Of a stretch of DNA of 64,000 bases, positions 36,005 to 45,306 are shown one piece after another. The stretch is from Streptomyces smyrnaeus. GTDB taxonomy: Bacteria; Actinomycetota; Actinomycetes; Streptomycetales; Streptomycetaceae. The translations under genes were made by a program, and so were the position numbers. Under the pieces are notes generated by a model. It made no database searches. It was given only the letters and a program-made list of their open reading frames with translations, and was not told the DNA's origin. How positions within the stretch are numbered: position 1 is the first letter of the stretch; the number at the start of each line of letters is the position of its first letter. The stretch covers positions 248,001 to 312,000 of the forward strand of contig NZ_JAFFZM010000008.1 in the NCBI RefSeq assembly GCF_017676345.1, read 5' to 3'.

Positions 36005-37135
36005 TCAGCTGTTGCGTGCCGCGTCGCGGAAGCGGGTGGTCCGGTGCACCGGGTCGGTGTCGATCTGCGGGATCACGTGCTCGCCGATGAGCTTGATCGT
36101 GTTCATGGTGTCCTCGTACGGGATACCGATGGGCAGGCCGAAGGAGAGCTGGTCGGCACCCGCCTGTTCCCAGCGCTTGCACTGGCGCAGCACTTCTTCG
36201 GGGTTGCCGCAGATCATCAGTTCCTCGGCGATCAGCAGATCGACGACTTCCTCGGTGTAGTCGGGGATCAGCTCCGGCCACTGCGGGATGCCCTGGGGCC
36301 GGGGGAAGGTGTCGTGGTAGCGGAAGAGAAGCGACTGCAGGTAGTTGAGGCCGCCGTCGACGGCGATCTGCTTGGCCTTCTGCGTGGTCTCGGCGCAGAT
36401 CGCGGTCGAGGTCACCATGACGTTGTCGTTGACGTAGCCACCGATGGGCCGGGCATCCTTGACCGCGCCCTTGTAGGACTCGAGGACCCACTCCATGTCG
36501 GAGACCTTCTGGACGCTGAAGCCCAGCACCCCGAGCCCCTTCTTCGCGGCCATCGCATACGAGGAGGGCGAACCGGCCGCGTACCACATCGCCGGGTGTG
36601 AGCCGCCGTACGGCTTGGGAAGGATCTTGCGTGGGGGCAACGACCAGTGCTGCCCCTGGAACCCCTGGTATTCGTCCTGCAGCCACATCTTGGGGAACTC
36701 GGCGATGGTCTCCTCCCAGATCTCCTTGGTGTGGTTCATGTCGGTGACTCCCGGCAGGAACCCGAGGATCTCGTGGGAGCCCGCGCCCCGCCCGGAGCCG
36801 AACTCGAAGCGCCCGCCGGTCAGGTGGTCGAGCATGGCGACCTTCTCCGCCACCTTGACCGGGTGGTTGACCTGCGGCAGCGGGTTGAAGATCCCGGAGC
36901 CGAGGTGGATGCGGTCGGTGGCGTGCGCGAGGTAGCCGAGGAAGACGTCGTTGGCCGACAGATGGCTGTACTCCTCCAGGAAGTGGTGCTCGGAGGCCCA
37001 GGCGTACTTGAAGCCGGACTTGTCGGCCTGGATGACGTACTCGGTCTCCTCGACCAGTGCGTTGTGCTCGGCCTGCGGATCGGTCCGGGCCCGCGCGGCG
37101 GGCACGTACCCCTGAACAAAGAGCCCGAACTCCAC
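36005..37135 (-). CDS. LLM-class flavin/F420-dependent oxidoreductase
   Basis: 376 residues. Bacterial-luciferase-like motifs include FKYAWASEHHFLEEYSHLSA, HLGSGIFNPLPQVNHPVKVA and GGRFEFGSGRGAGSHEILGF. Longer than the 285-residue LLM at 31631, it may be a monooxygenase-type member using FMN or F420. The start is GTG at 37133-37135, with AGGAG 8 bases upstream; the longer frame to 37201 crosses the operator. The palindrome at 37161-37177 lies 25 bases upstream, and the amidohydrolase gene follows, so they form one regulated operon. Confidence 0.86.
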   Translation of the reverse strand: MEFGLFVQGYVPAARARTDPQAEHNALVEETEYVIQADKSGFKYAWASEHHFLEEYSHLSANDVFLGYLAHATDRIHLGSGIFNPLPQVNHPVKVAEKVAMLDHLTGGRFEFGSGRGAGSHEILGFLPGVTDMNHTKEIWEETIAEFPKMWLQDEYQGFQGQHWSLPPRKILPKPYGGSHPAMWYAAGSPSSYAMAAKKGLGVLGFSVQKVSDMEWVLESYKGAVKDARPIGGYVNDNVMVTSTAICAETTQKAKQIAVDGGLNYLQSLLFRYHDTFPRPQGIPQWPELIPDYTEEVVDLLIAEELMICGNPEEVLRQCKRWEQAGADQLSFGLPIGIPYEDTMNTIKLIGEHVIPQIDTDPVHRTTRFRDAARNS

Positions 37136-37160
37136 GGTGTCATCTCCTTGGGCGACTGTT

Positions 37161-37177
37161 TCTGACGTACCGTCAGA
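37161..37177. promoter_or_regulatory. TCTGACG-TAC-CGTCAGA palindrome
   Basis: A perfect 7-base inverted repeat around a 3-base spacer, between the promoter and start region of the LLM/amidohydrolase operon. It is the most symmetric of the seven copies in the window. The remaining 37178-37441 stretch holds no recognisable gene or site. Confidence 0.7.
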
Positions 37178-37441
37178 TTGCGATGGAACCGACTCTGGCA
37201 CCGCCGGGTGAGGCCGTCAATACGACGGAAACCCCTCCATGACCCCGGACGGGCCGGTGCACACGTGAAGGTGACGTGAAGGAACGATCATGAAATGCTG
37301 AAGGACTTGCGAAGTCTTCCTGCCGGAAATCGGGGCACCCTCCGGTACATCGGCACCCTCGTTCCGCAAGCGAAGGAGCAAACGCCGAGTGCGGCGGGTG
37401 GGGAGCGCTGCCGCAACGAAGTGGAGCGAACGGGTCCGCCC

Positions 37442-38293
37442 TCAGAGCACCGAGACGCCAGCAAGCCAGCCGCCGTCGACGACGAACGGCTGCCCCGTCA
37501 CATACGAGGAGTCCGCGCAGCTGAGGAAGAGCGCCAGCCTGGCGACCTCCTCCGGGCGGCCCATCCGGCCCTGCGGGATGAGCTTGGCGTAGAAGGCGTC
37601 GAGGCTGCCGTCACGGTCGGCGCCACTGCCGCTGCCACTGCCGGCACCGGCGTCGGCGTCGGCGTCGAGGACGGCGTCGCGGTCGAGCCGAAGGCCGCTG
37701 TCCACCGCCTTCGCGGGGTTCGTCATCGCCGTGTCGATCGCGCCGGGGCACATGGCGTTGACGCGGATGCCCCGGCTCGCGAGCTCCATCGACGCCACCC
37801 GGGTCATACCGACGATCGCCGCCTTGGTCGCCGCGTACGCGGTCAGACAGGCCATCCCCGCCATCGCCGCGTACGAGGCCGTGTTGACGACGGTGCCGCC
37901 GCCTGCCGCCTCGATGCGCGGGGCGAGGGTCTTCATACCCAGGAAGCAGCCGGTCTGGTTGACGTCGACCACCTCGCGGAACTCGGCGACCGGCGTGGTG
38001 GTCAGCGCGTTGAAGCGAAGGATGCCGGCGTTGTTGATCAGGCCGTCCACCGCGCCGAAAGCCTCTTCGGCGAGGTCGGCGGCGGACTGCCAGTCGGCCT
38101 CTTCACGTACGTCGAGATGGACGTAGCGGGCGCGGTGGGCGCCGAGTTCGGCCGCGACCTGTTCGCCCTCGTCGTCGAGCACGTCGCCGAGCACCACCTT
38201 GCCGCCCTCGGCGGCGAACAGCCGTGCCTCTTCCGCGCCCTGACCGCGTGCGGCGCCGCTGATCACGACGACCCTGCCGTCGAGCTTCCCCAT
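37442..38293 (-). CDS. SDR-family oxidoreductase with a low-complexity insertion
   Basis: 283 residues. The NAD-binding motif VVISGAARGQGAEEARLFAA, the INNAG motif and the Ser/Tyr-x-x-x-Lys catalytic set (NTASYAAMAGM and YAATKAAIVGM) are all present, so it should be active. Residues 204-226 carry an unusual insertion of Asp-Ala and Gly-Ser repeats (DADADAGAGSGSGSGA), encoded by short tandem GGCGTC- and CTGCCA-type repeats, in the flexible substrate loop. The stop of the LLM gene is only 15 bases upstream, so both share one transcript and the operator at 39280. Confidence 0.88.
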   Translation of the reverse strand: MGKLDGRVVVISGAARGQGAEEARLFAAEGGKVVLGDVLDDEGEQVAAELGAHRARYVHLDVREEADWQSAADLAEEAFGAVDGLINNAGILRFNALTTTPVAEFREVVDVNQTGCFLGMKTLAPRIEAAGGGTVVNTASYAAMAGMACLTAYAATKAAIVGMTRVASMELASRGIRVNAMCPGAIDTAMTNPAKAVDSGLRLDRDAVLDADADAGAGSGSGSGADRDGSLDAFYAKLIPQGRMGRPEEVARLALFLSCADSSYVTGQPFVVDGGWLAGVSVL

Positions 38294-38308
38294 GTCTGCC
38301 TCCTCGGG

Positions 38309-39277
38309 CTACGGCGCTCCCAGCCGGGGTGCGGCCTCCGCCGCGAACAGCGCCATCTGGTCCAGCAGTTCGTCCAGCGACCGGGAGCGGAAGCGCAGCT
38401 GGAGCTGGGTGACGCCCATGTCCCGGTAGGGGCGCAGCGCGGCGGCCACCGACTCGGCGGAACCGCGCAGGGTGCGGCGGCCCACGTCCCAGGTGGGCCG
38501 CCCCAGATAGAGGGGCTCGGCGATGGCGCCGACGGTGAAGGGGGTCTCGGCGAGTCCCGCCTCCTCCCGGAGGCGGCGGATGCGGTCGATCTTGGACGGC
38601 AGCGCCTCGCGGGGGTCGCCCTGCGGCAGCCAGCCGTCGCCGCGCAGGGCGGCGCGGCGCACCGCGCGGGGCGAGGAGCCGCCGACCCACAGGGGTGGTC
38701 GTGGGCGCTGCGCGGGGCGCGGCCGCTGCCCCAGGTCGGCGAAGGTGTAGCGGTCCCCCGAGAAGGCGGGGAACTCCTCTTCGCCGAGCGCGGCCTTCAG
38801 CGCGTCGACGGTCTCGTCCAGTACGGCGCCCCGGGCGGGGAAGTCGGCGCCGAGCGCTTCGAACTCCTCGCGTACATGTCCGGCGCCCACGCCCAGGACG
38901 AGTCGGCCGCCGGAGAGGTGGTCGAGTGTGGCGTACTGCTTGGCGGTGGCCAGGGGGTGCCGCAGGCCGACGACGGCGACATGGCTGAGCAGGGCGACGC
39001 GCTCGGTGGCGGCTGCCAGGAAGGACAGGGTGGCCACGGGGTCGTACCACACGGTGCTCATGGCACCGGCCAGTCTCCGCGGCACGGCCACGTGCTCGCA
39101 GCAGCCGATGTAGGCGAATCCGTGCCGGTCGGCGGCGCGGGCCACGGCGAGGAGCGCGGCGGGCCCGGCTGCCGCCTCCCAGGGCTCGGCGTAGAGGGTG
39201 CTCTGCGACTGGACCGGCAGCTGGATCCCGTAGGCCTGCTGTCCGGTAGGGAAGGTCAGCACGCGACCCATACTCAT
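38309..39277 (-). CDS. F420-type LLM-class oxidoreductase
   Basis: 322 residues. Family motifs include YIGCCEHVAVPRRLAG, LLSHVAVVGLRHPLATAKQ, GGRLVLGVGAGHVREEF and a C-terminal PPLWVGGSS. These suit F420-dependent LLM reductases (about 300-340 residues). Two start candidates are close: ATG at 39275-39277 and ATG at 39269-39271; the operator at 39280-39294 ends only 2 bases before the first, so the transcript is probably leaderless or very short-leadered. First gene of an operon with the SDR at 37442-38293. Confidence 0.84.
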   Translation of the reverse strand: MSMGRVLTFPTGQQAYGIQLPVQSQSTLYAEPWEAAAGPAALLAVARAADRHGFAYIGCCEHVAVPRRLAGAMSTVWYDPVATLSFLAAATERVALLSHVAVVGLRHPLATAKQYATLDHLSGGRLVLGVGAGHVREEFEALGADFPARGAVLDETVDALKAALGEEEFPAFSGDRYTFADLGQRPRPAQRPRPPLWVGGSSPRAVRRAALRGDGWLPQGDPREALPSKIDRIRRLREEAGLAETPFTVGAIAEPLYLGRPTWDVGRRTLRGSAESVAAALRPYRDMGVTQLQLRFRSRSLDELLDQMALFAAEAAPRLGAP

Positions 39278-39279
39278 AT

Positions 39280-39294
39280 CTGACGGGCCGTCAG
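39280..39294. promoter_or_regulatory. CTGACG-GGC-CGTCAG palindrome
   Basis: A perfect inverted repeat next to the LLM start. Its edge is 2 bases from the preferred ATG, so a bound repressor would cover the transcription start. Confidence 0.68.
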
Positions 39295-39636
39295 GCAAGA
39301 GGGCGGCAGCGGTCGACTCCCCGCCGGGCCCGGCCGCCGCTCCCCTGTGTGGCATCACACACTCCGGTACGGCAGCAGGCGGTCCTGCCAGGGCCTTCCG
39401 CCCGTTCGGCGGGCCACCCCGCCCCGGTAGGGGTGGCCTGACCCTTACTCAGAGGTGTTAGCCTCAGCGCCGCGCGCGGCGCGTTTGCTCTCGGCAACCA
39501 GGAGCACGGATTCCACATCCGGCTGCGCGCGCAGCGCCACTGAGGGAACATGGCGGCACTGCTGTTTCCTGATCAGTTCGTGATCCTTCGCGGACTGGGC
39601 CAGACCGCACGACAATCCAATCGCTCAAGGACGCCG
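39295..39636. other. Gap before the conservon, with a 16-base palindrome
   Basis: The region contains GCGCCGCGCGCGGCGC, a perfect 16-base palindrome at 39467-39482 followed by TTTGCTC, possibly a terminator or regulatory hairpin, and GTTAGCCT at 39458-39465. It should also hold the conservon promoter. No gene is supported. Confidence 0.45.
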
Positions 39637-41235
39637 ATGACCGAGATACCGGTGGCGCTGACCGTCATCCTGTCCGTGGGGACGGCGGCCGCCGTGGCAC
39701 TCGCCCTCCTGCTGGCGCGTTCGACGCGGGAGACGAGGCGGTTGCGACAGCGCTCCGCCGCGGCCGACAAGGACCTGCAGGAAGCGCTGCGCCAGCAGGC
39801 GGCCCTCGCCGGGCGCGCGCAGGCGACGGAGGCAGAGGTGCGGCACCTGGCGGGCGCCCGCATCCCGGACCTGACCGCGGCGCTCGCCCACCCGAACGTC
39901 CCCGTGCGCGGCCTGCTCGACCCCTCCTTCCGGGGCACGGAGGTCGACCGCGCGCTCACCACGGTGCTGGAGCAGGTCAGCGACGCCGTCACCAAGGAGC
40001 GGCTGCGCGTGGACGGCGCCGCACAGGCCGCCATGCGCGGTGCGACGACCACCATCCAGGCGCTGCTCTACCAGCTGCAGACGCGGTTGCAGACGATGCA
40101 GGAACGCTACGACGACCCGTTCGTGGCCGAGGACCTGCTGGCCGCCGACTTCCTCAACGAGCAGGCGCTGCGCCGTATCCAGTCCACCGCGATCGTCTGC
40201 GGCGCCTGGCCCGGACTGACCCGGCAGAACTCGCACCTGGGTGACATCGTCGTCGGCGCGATGTCGCGGCTGAGCGGCTACGAGCGCGTCCAGGTCACCA
40301 ACCAGCTGCGCGACCCGGTGGGCGTGGTGGCGCGGGCCGTGGAGCCGGCGGCCGTGGTGCTCACCGAGCTGCTCGCCAACGCGCTCCACTACTCCCACCC
40401 CGAACTCCCCGTTGCCGTAACGATCCAGCAGGGCAACCGCGGCGCCTCGGTGATCATCGACGACGCCGGTGTCGGTATGCATGCCGAGGAGATGGACCGC
40501 GCCCAGCGGATGATGGCGGGCCAGGACAGCGTGCTGCTGACCGAACTCGGCGACCCGCCCAAGACGGGCTTCGCCACCGTGGGCCAGCTCGCCAAGCAGT
40601 ACGGCTTCACCGCGTCCGTCGAGCCGTCCCCCTACGGCGGTGTCCGGGCCATCGTCCACATCCCCGGCGAACCGCTGTTGACGCTGCTCGACGAGGAGGA
40701 GCAGCCGATGTCCCCCATGGCCCCGGTGCCGCGGGCCAGCGCGAGCTCCGCCGCGCCGGTCGCCTCGGCGCTGCCCGGTCACACCGCCACACAGCGCCCG
40801 GCCCAGCCCGAGCCCGCGCAGGCCGACACCACCCAGCTGGGCGTCGGCGCCGGCCGTACGAGCGAGCCCACGCGGCCCGGGCCGGCCGACGACCCGCACG
40901 ACCAGCTGTCCGAGGACGGGCTGCCGCGCCGCCGACGCCGGCGCCCGGTGCCGTACGTGGCGCTGGGCACCCCGGACGAGGCGTCGGCTCCCGCGTCGGG
41001 CGGCGACAGCGCGGCGCCCGCCCGGCCCGCCGAGGCCCCGCAGGCGTCGCCGGAGGAGAGCGCACAGCGCTGGGCGGCCTTCCAGCGCGGCACCAACTCG
41101 GGCCGCGAGGCCGCAGAGACGGGTACGCATCCCCAGGTGCCGCCGGCACCGAGCCCGGCCCCCGATCACGGCAGCGCGGTCCACCACGACCACTACGCCG
41201 ATCCCCGTTCCGCTGAAGGGAATCCGCAGGAATGA
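39637..41235 (+). CDS. cvnA: Conservon sensor-like ATPase (CvnA)
   Basis: 532 residues. One N-terminal membrane helix (VALTVILSVGTAAAVALALLLA) is followed by a coiled coil and a GHKL ATPase domain (LTELLANALHYSHPELPVAV, IDDAGVGMHAEE). No phosphoacceptor histidine box is obvious. The last 170 residues are Pro/Ala-rich and disordered. CvnA proteins are sensor-kinase-like members of Streptomyces conservons, which work with CvnB, C and D in a membrane complex. The ATG at 39637 has AAGGA upstream; an ATG at 39550 is less likely. The last four bases overlap cvnB. Confidence 0.92.
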   Translation: MTEIPVALTVILSVGTAAAVALALLLARSTRETRRLRQRSAAADKDLQEALRQQAALAGRAQATEAEVRHLAGARIPDLTAALAHPNVPVRGLLDPSFRGTEVDRALTTVLEQVSDAVTKERLRVDGAAQAAMRGATTTIQALLYQLQTRLQTMQERYDDPFVAEDLLAADFLNEQALRRIQSTAIVCGAWPGLTRQNSHLGDIVVGAMSRLSGYERVQVTNQLRDPVGVVARAVEPAAVVLTELLANALHYSHPELPVAVTIQQGNRGASVIIDDAGVGMHAEEMDRAQRMMAGQDSVLLTELGDPPKTGFATVGQLAKQYGFTASVEPSPYGGVRAIVHIPGEPLLTLLDEEEQPMSPMAPVPRASASSAAPVASALPGHTATQRPAQPEPAQADTTQLGVGAGRTSEPTRPGPADDPHDQLSEDGLPRRRRRRPVPYVALGTPDEASAPASGGDSAAPARPAEAPQASPEESAQRWAAFQRGTNSGREAAETGTHPQVPPAPSPAPDHGSAVHHDHYADPRSAEGNPQE

Positions 41236-41657
41236 CAATCCCCGCACGCAGGTCACTCCGGGACGACACCTCATGGGTGCTGGGTCCGCTCCTGGAGTTG
41301 CCGCACGTCATCCACGCGGCCGTCATCTCCGGCGACGGCCTCATCGAGGGACGCTCGCCCAACCTGGAGCGGGACGCGGCCGAGGGTGTGGCCGCGATGC
41401 TCTCCGCGCTCCAGGGGGCCGCGCGTACGACCACGGCGGCGTTCGCCGGTTCGTTCGAGGCGCGGCTGCGGCAGACGGTGGTGGAGTCCGACCACGGCTG
41501 GGTCTTCGCGATCCCCGCGGGTGAGAACACCACGCTGGCCGTCTTCGCGGGGCCCGAGGTGAACATGGGTGTGGTCACGCACCAGATGCAGGTACAGGTC
41601 GCGTCGCTGGGGGCGAAGACCATGAGCACCCCGGCGAGGAACGACACGACCACATGA
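41232..41657 (+). CDS. cvnB: Conservon roadblock/LC7 protein (CvnB)
   Basis: 141 residues, a single Roadblock/LC7 domain (LELPHVIHAAVISGDGLIEG and AAGENTTLAVFAGPEVNMG-type strands). Such small proteins modulate the GTPase CvnD in a G-protein-like system on the membrane, as established for Streptomyces conservons. Its ATG overlaps the cvnA stop and its stop overlaps the cvnC start, both by four bases (ATGA). Confidence 0.93.
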   Translation: MTIPARRSLRDDTSWVLGPLLELPHVIHAAVISGDGLIEGRSPNLERDAAEGVAAMLSALQGAARTTTAAFAGSFEARLRQTVVESDHGWVFAIPAGENTTLAVFAGPEVNMGVVTHQMQVQVASLGAKTMSTPARNDTTT

Positions 41658-42022
41658 CCCCGCCGCCCCGTGACGGCAGGCGCCTGGTGCCTGCGTATCT
41701 GGCGACGACCGGACGAGCCCGGCCCAGCCGCAACACCCTCGACCGCCTCACCGTGCTGCACGGCGCGGCGGACCCCTCGACGGTCTCCGGGCTCCGCCCG
41801 GAGGAGATCCGGCTGTTGGAGCTGCTGCGCGGTGGCGCGCTGTCGCTCGCCGAGGCCGCCGCGCATCTGCGGCTTCCGGTCAGTGTGGTCAAGGTCCTGG
41901 TGGCCGACCTGGTGGACACGGGCCGACTGATGGCCCGCGCCCCGATCCCCGACGCCGAACTGCCGGAGCGGCAGATTCTGGAGAAAGTTCTCAATGGACT
42001 CCGCACTCTCAAGTCCTCCTAG
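41654..42022 (+). CDS. cvnC: Conservon DUF742 protein (CvnC)
   Basis: 122 residues. The DUF742 pattern is seen in RLVPAYLATTGRARPS, then LRPEEIRLLELLRGGALSLA and LPVSVVKVLVADLVDTG, with a winged-helix-like centre. DUF742 proteins are constant conservon members of uncertain molecular role. The start overlaps cvnB and the 3' end overlaps cvnD by 29 bases, showing tight coupling. Confidence 0.92.
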   Translation: MTPPPRDGRRLVPAYLATTGRARPSRNTLDRLTVLHGAADPSTVSGLRPEEIRLLELLRGGALSLAEAAAHLRLPVSVVKVLVADLVDTGRLMARAPIPDAELPERQILEKVLNGLRTLKSS

Positions 42023-42671
42023 TCCGGAAACCCCGTCCGGCTCCGGGGAGCCGGCAGGTTCCATGTATCTGGACGACAAGCCGCAGACGCTGGTCAAGCT
42101 GCTGGTCGCGGGGCCGTTCGGGGTGGGCAAGACCACCTTCATCCGCTCCCTGTCGGAGACCCAGCCGCTGCACACCGAGGAGGTGATGACGCGTACCGGC
42201 GCGCTGGTGGACGATCTGGCCGGGGTCCGCGACAAGACCACCACCACGGTCGCCATCGACTTCGGCCGGCTGACCCTGCCGGGGGACCTGGTGCTGTACA
42301 TGTTCGGCACACCGGGGCAGCGCCGGTTCCGCCCGCTGTGGCAGGACATCGCGCGGGGTGCGCTGGGCGCCCTGGTACTGGCCGACACCCGTCGCCTCGC
42401 CGACTCCTTCGAGGTGATGGACATGATCGAGGAGGCGGGACTGCGGTACGCGGTGGCCGTCAACTCCTTCCCCGACTCGCCTCAGCACCACCCCGACACC
42501 CTGCGCGACCACCTCGATCTCGCGCCGGAGACGCCGCTGGTGGTGTGTGACGCGCGCAGTCGCGACCAGTCGGCGGACGCCTTGATCGCACTCGTCGGCC
42601 ATGTCCTAGAGGCCCTCGACAAGCAGCAACAGCAGAGCCAGTCGCAGCAGCAGCCCCAGGAGTCCCTTTGA
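41994..42671 (+). CDS. cvnD: Conservon GTPase-like protein (CvnD)
   Basis: 225 residues. A Walker A motif, LLVAGPFGVGKTTFIRSLSE, lies at residues 35-54. The small-GTPase-like switch and FGTPGQRRFRPLWQD (G3) motif follow. It should bind GTP and act with CvnB in a membrane-linked switch. The last 15 residues are Gln/Ser-rich. The ATG at 41994 follows GGAG; an internal ATG at 42063 is possible. The stop overlaps the TTG start of the first P450 gene. Confidence 0.92.
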   Translation: MDSALSSPPSPETPSGSGEPAGSMYLDDKPQTLVKLLVAGPFGVGKTTFIRSLSETQPLHTEEVMTRTGALVDDLAGVRDKTTTTVAIDFGRLTLPGDLVLYMFGTPGQRRFRPLWQDIARGALGALVLADTRRLADSFEVMDMIEEAGLRYAVAVNSFPDSPQHHPDTLRDHLDLAPETPLVVCDARSRDQSADALIALVGHVLEALDKQQQQSQSQQQPQESL

Positions 42672-43975
42672 GCACCACCCCAGGCCCGGGTCAGCACACC
42701 GGTCAGATGCCGCCGCCGCTGTCCCGGCCGAACCACGAGGTCACCCCGCTGTACGGGGAGGAGTTCGCCGCGGACCCGTACGCCGTCTACGAGCGGCTGC
42801 GCAAGTACGGTGCCGTCGCCCCCGTGGAGATCGCCCCCGGGGTGGGCGCGATGCTGGTGATCGACTACCGCGCGGCGCTGGACCTGCTGCACGATCCGGC
42901 CACCTGGTCGAAGGACTCCAGCGTGTGGCTGGACAGCGTGCCGGAGGACTCGGCGGTGATGCCGATGCTGCGCGGGCGGCCCAACGCACTGTTCACCGAC
43001 GGTGAGGTACACGCCCGCTACCGCCGGGTCATCCACGACAGCTTCGAGCGGCTGGAGCCGCACCACCTCCGCCAGCTGGTGCGGGAGGTCGCCGACTCGC
43101 TGATATCGAGCTTCGCCCAGGACGGCCAGGCCGACCTGGTCGGCCAGTTCGCCCGGGTGCTGCCGCTGCTCGTCTTCAACCGGGTCTTCGGCCTGCCCGA
43201 CGAGAGCAGTGAGCTGCTGATCGAGGGCATCGCCGGCATGTTCGACAGCGAGACGCCCGAGCAGGCGGCCGCCGCCGACGCGGCCTACACCCGCTACATC
43301 ACCGAGCTGACCCAGCTCAAGCAGCGGGAGCGGGGCCAGGACCTGACCTCCTGGTTCATCGACCACCCGGCGGAGCTGAGCGCCGAGGAGGTCGTCCACC
43401 AGATCGTGGTGACGCTGGGCGCCAGCTACGAGCCGCTGTCCAACCTCATCGGCAACGCGCTCAGCCGGATGCTCGTCGACGACCGCTACTACGGCAACCT
43501 CTCCGGAGGTGCGCTGACGGCCCGCGACGCGCTGTACGACGTGCTCAGCAACGAGCCGCCGATGGCCAACTACTCGGCGCACTACCCGCGCCGGGACGTC
43601 TACTTCCACGGTGTCTGGATGCGCGCCGGACAGCTGGTGCTGGTCTCCTACGCGGCGGCCACCACGCAGAACGGCCGCTCGGCGCCCGGCGAGAGCGTCG
43701 GGGCCGCCGGCTCCGGCGGCGGCTCGCACCTGGCCTGGGCGGCGGGACCGCACGCCTGCCCCGCGCAGCAGCCCGCCCTGCTCATCGCCACCACCGCGAT
43801 CGAACGTCTCACAGCCTGGCTCTCGGACATCGAACTGACGGTGTCCTACGACCAGCTGAAATGGCGGCCCGGCCCGTTCCAGCGCGGACTGGTCTCGCTG
43901 CCCGCACGGTTCAGCCCCGTCAGCCCCGACTCCGCAGGAGGCACCCCGTGGAAGCGCAGCAGACAGTCCGCTTAG
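42668..43975 (+). CDS. CYP157-like cytochrome P450 without ExxR
   Basis: 435 residues, start TTG at 42668 with AGGAG upstream. The heme segment ([20 protein letters not shown]) keeps the cysteine ligand. The K-helix Glu-x-x-Arg that nearly all P450s have is absent: the aligned position reads DVLS before [13 protein letters not shown]. This loss is established for the Streptomyces CYP157 family. The I-helix lacks the usual acid-Thr pair ([11 protein letters not shown]). It may have a structural or altered catalytic role. Members of this family occur with conservons, as here. Confidence 0.88.
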   Translation: MSTTPGPGQHTGQMPPPLSRPNHEVTPLYGEEFAADPYAVYERLRKYGAVAPVEIAPGVGAMLVIDYRAALDLLHDPATWSKDSSVWLDSVPEDSAVMPMLRGRPNALFTDGEVHARYRRVIHDSFERLEPHHLRQLVREVADSLISSFAQDGQADLVGQFARVLPLLVFNRVFGLPDESSELLIEGIAGMFDSETPEQAAAADAAYTRYITELTQLKQRERGQDLTSWFIDHPAELSAEEVVHQIVVTLGASYEPLSNLIGNALSRMLVDDRYYGNLSGGALTARDALYDVLSNEPPMANYSAHYPRRDVYFHGVWMRAGQLVLVSYAAATTQNGRSAPGESVGAAGSGGGSHLAWAAGPHACPAQQPALLIATTAIERLTAWLSDIELTVSYDQLKWRPGPFQRGLVSLPARFSPVSPDSAGGTPWKRSRQSA

Positions 43976-45189
43976 ATCCGCTCGGCCGTGACATCCACGG
44001 CGAGGCGGAGCTCATCCGTGGCACGGGCTCCGCCGCCACCCTGGTCGAGCTGCCCGCCGGCGTCCATGCCTGGTACGTCAACGAGTTCGACGTGCTCAAA
44101 CAGCTGCTGCGCGACCCGCGGGTCTCCAAGGACCCGCGCAAGCACTGGCCCGCCTGGCAGCGCGGCGAGTTCCACGACACCTGGCTGCTCACCTGGCTCG
44201 ACCGGGAGAACATGCTGTGCTCCTACGGCGAGGACCACAAACGGCTGCGCAAACTGGTGGCTCCGGCGTTCACCGCGCGGCGGACGGCCGCCATGCTGCC
44301 GCAGGTCGAGAAGATCACCACGGAGCTGCTGGACGCCGTCGAACAGCAGGCGCTCCAGGCCGGACCCGACGGCGAGCCGGTGGATCTGCGCTCCTGTTTC
44401 GCCCATCCGCTGCCGATGAACGTCATCTGCGAGCTGTTCGGTGTGCCCGAGGATCAGCGGCCCGAGATGAAGCGGCTGATGGACCTGATCATGGACACCA
44501 CGCTGACGGCCGAGCAGGCCGGGCAGACCGCGGTGGACATGCATGCGGCCTTCACCGCGCTGGCCGGGGCCAAGCGCACGCAGCCGGGCGAGGATCTGAC
44601 CAGCGTGCTGGTCTCTGCGCGGGACGAGGAGGGCGACGCGCTCTCCGAGAAGGAGCTGCTGGACACCCTGCTGCTGATGATCGGCGCGGGGCACGAGACG
44701 ACCGTCAACCTCATCGGCAACGCGGTGCACGCCCTGCTCAGCCATCCCGACCAACTGCAACTGGTGCGGGACGGAGAGGCCTCCTGGGACGATGTGATCG
44801 AGGAGACCCTGCGCTGGGCGCCCAGCATCGCCAACCTGCCCCTGCGGTTCGCCGTCGAGCGGATCGAACTGCCGGACGGCACCACGATCCAGCAGGGTGA
44901 CGCGATCCTGTCCACCATCGCCTCCGCCAACCGCGACCCGGGCAAGTACGGCGACCGGGCCGCCGAGTTCGACATCCGGCGGCCGGGCGGCGAGCACCTG
45001 GCCTTCGGCCACGGGGTGCACTTCTGCATGGGTGCGCCGCTGGCGCGGATGGAGGCGCGCACCGCGCTGCCCGCGCTCTTCGACCGCTTCCCGAAGCTGT
45101 CCTTGGCGGTGCCCGCAGCCGAGCTGGCGCAGGTTCCCTCCGCCATCGCCTTCGGCTACGCGAAGCTGCCGGTACGGCTGCTGGGCTGA
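43948..45189 (+). CDS. CYP154-like cytochrome P450
   Basis: 413 residues. Standard motifs are intact: I-helix [16 protein letters not shown]-helix EETLRW (ExxR) and heme-binding [15 protein letters not shown]. The start is GTG at 43948 with AGGAGG 6 bases upstream, inside the last 28 bases of the preceding P450 gene. In Streptomyces, CYP157 and CYP154 members are often paired at conservons. It should be an O2-dependent monooxygenase receiving electrons from a ferredoxin not encoded here. Substrate unknown. Confidence 0.91.
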   Translation: MEAQQTVRLDPLGRDIHGEAELIRGTGSAATLVELPAGVHAWYVNEFDVLKQLLRDPRVSKDPRKHWPAWQRGEFHDTWLLTWLDRENMLCSYGEDHKRLRKLVAPAFTARRTAAMLPQVEKITTELLDAVEQQALQAGPDGEPVDLRSCFAHPLPMNVICELFGVPEDQRPEMKRLMDLIMDTTLTAEQAGQTAVDMHAAFTALAGAKRTQPGEDLTSVLVSARDEEGDALSEKELLDTLLLMIGAGHETTVNLIGNAVHALLSHPDQLQLVRDGEASWDDVIEETLRWAPSIANLPLRFAVERIELPDGTTIQQGDAILSTIASANRDPGKYGDRAAEFDIRRPGGEHLAFGHGVHFCMGAPLARMEARTALPALFDRFPKLSLAVPAAELAQVPSAIAFGYAKLPVRLLG

Positions 45190-45196
45190 GGGGCCC

Positions 45197-45218
45197 GGCA
45201 CCTCGATCCGGAGGTGGC
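45197..45218. terminator. Hairpin after the conservon operon
   Basis: CACCTC (45199-45204) pairs with GAGGTG (45211-45216) around a 6-base loop, just after the CYP154 stop. Confidence 0.35.
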
Positions 45219-45306
45219 GGGGGGCGGGCGGCCCGGAGGACAGGGCCGGGCAGCCGCTCCCCGCCGCTTCCCCGCTGGAACGGTGCACCGCTGCGCCGCA
45301 CGGTGG

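Noticed and set aside
39458..39465. An iron-regulator (DmdR-type) box
   Set aside because: GTTAGCCT resembles half of such a box, but the symmetric second half is missing.
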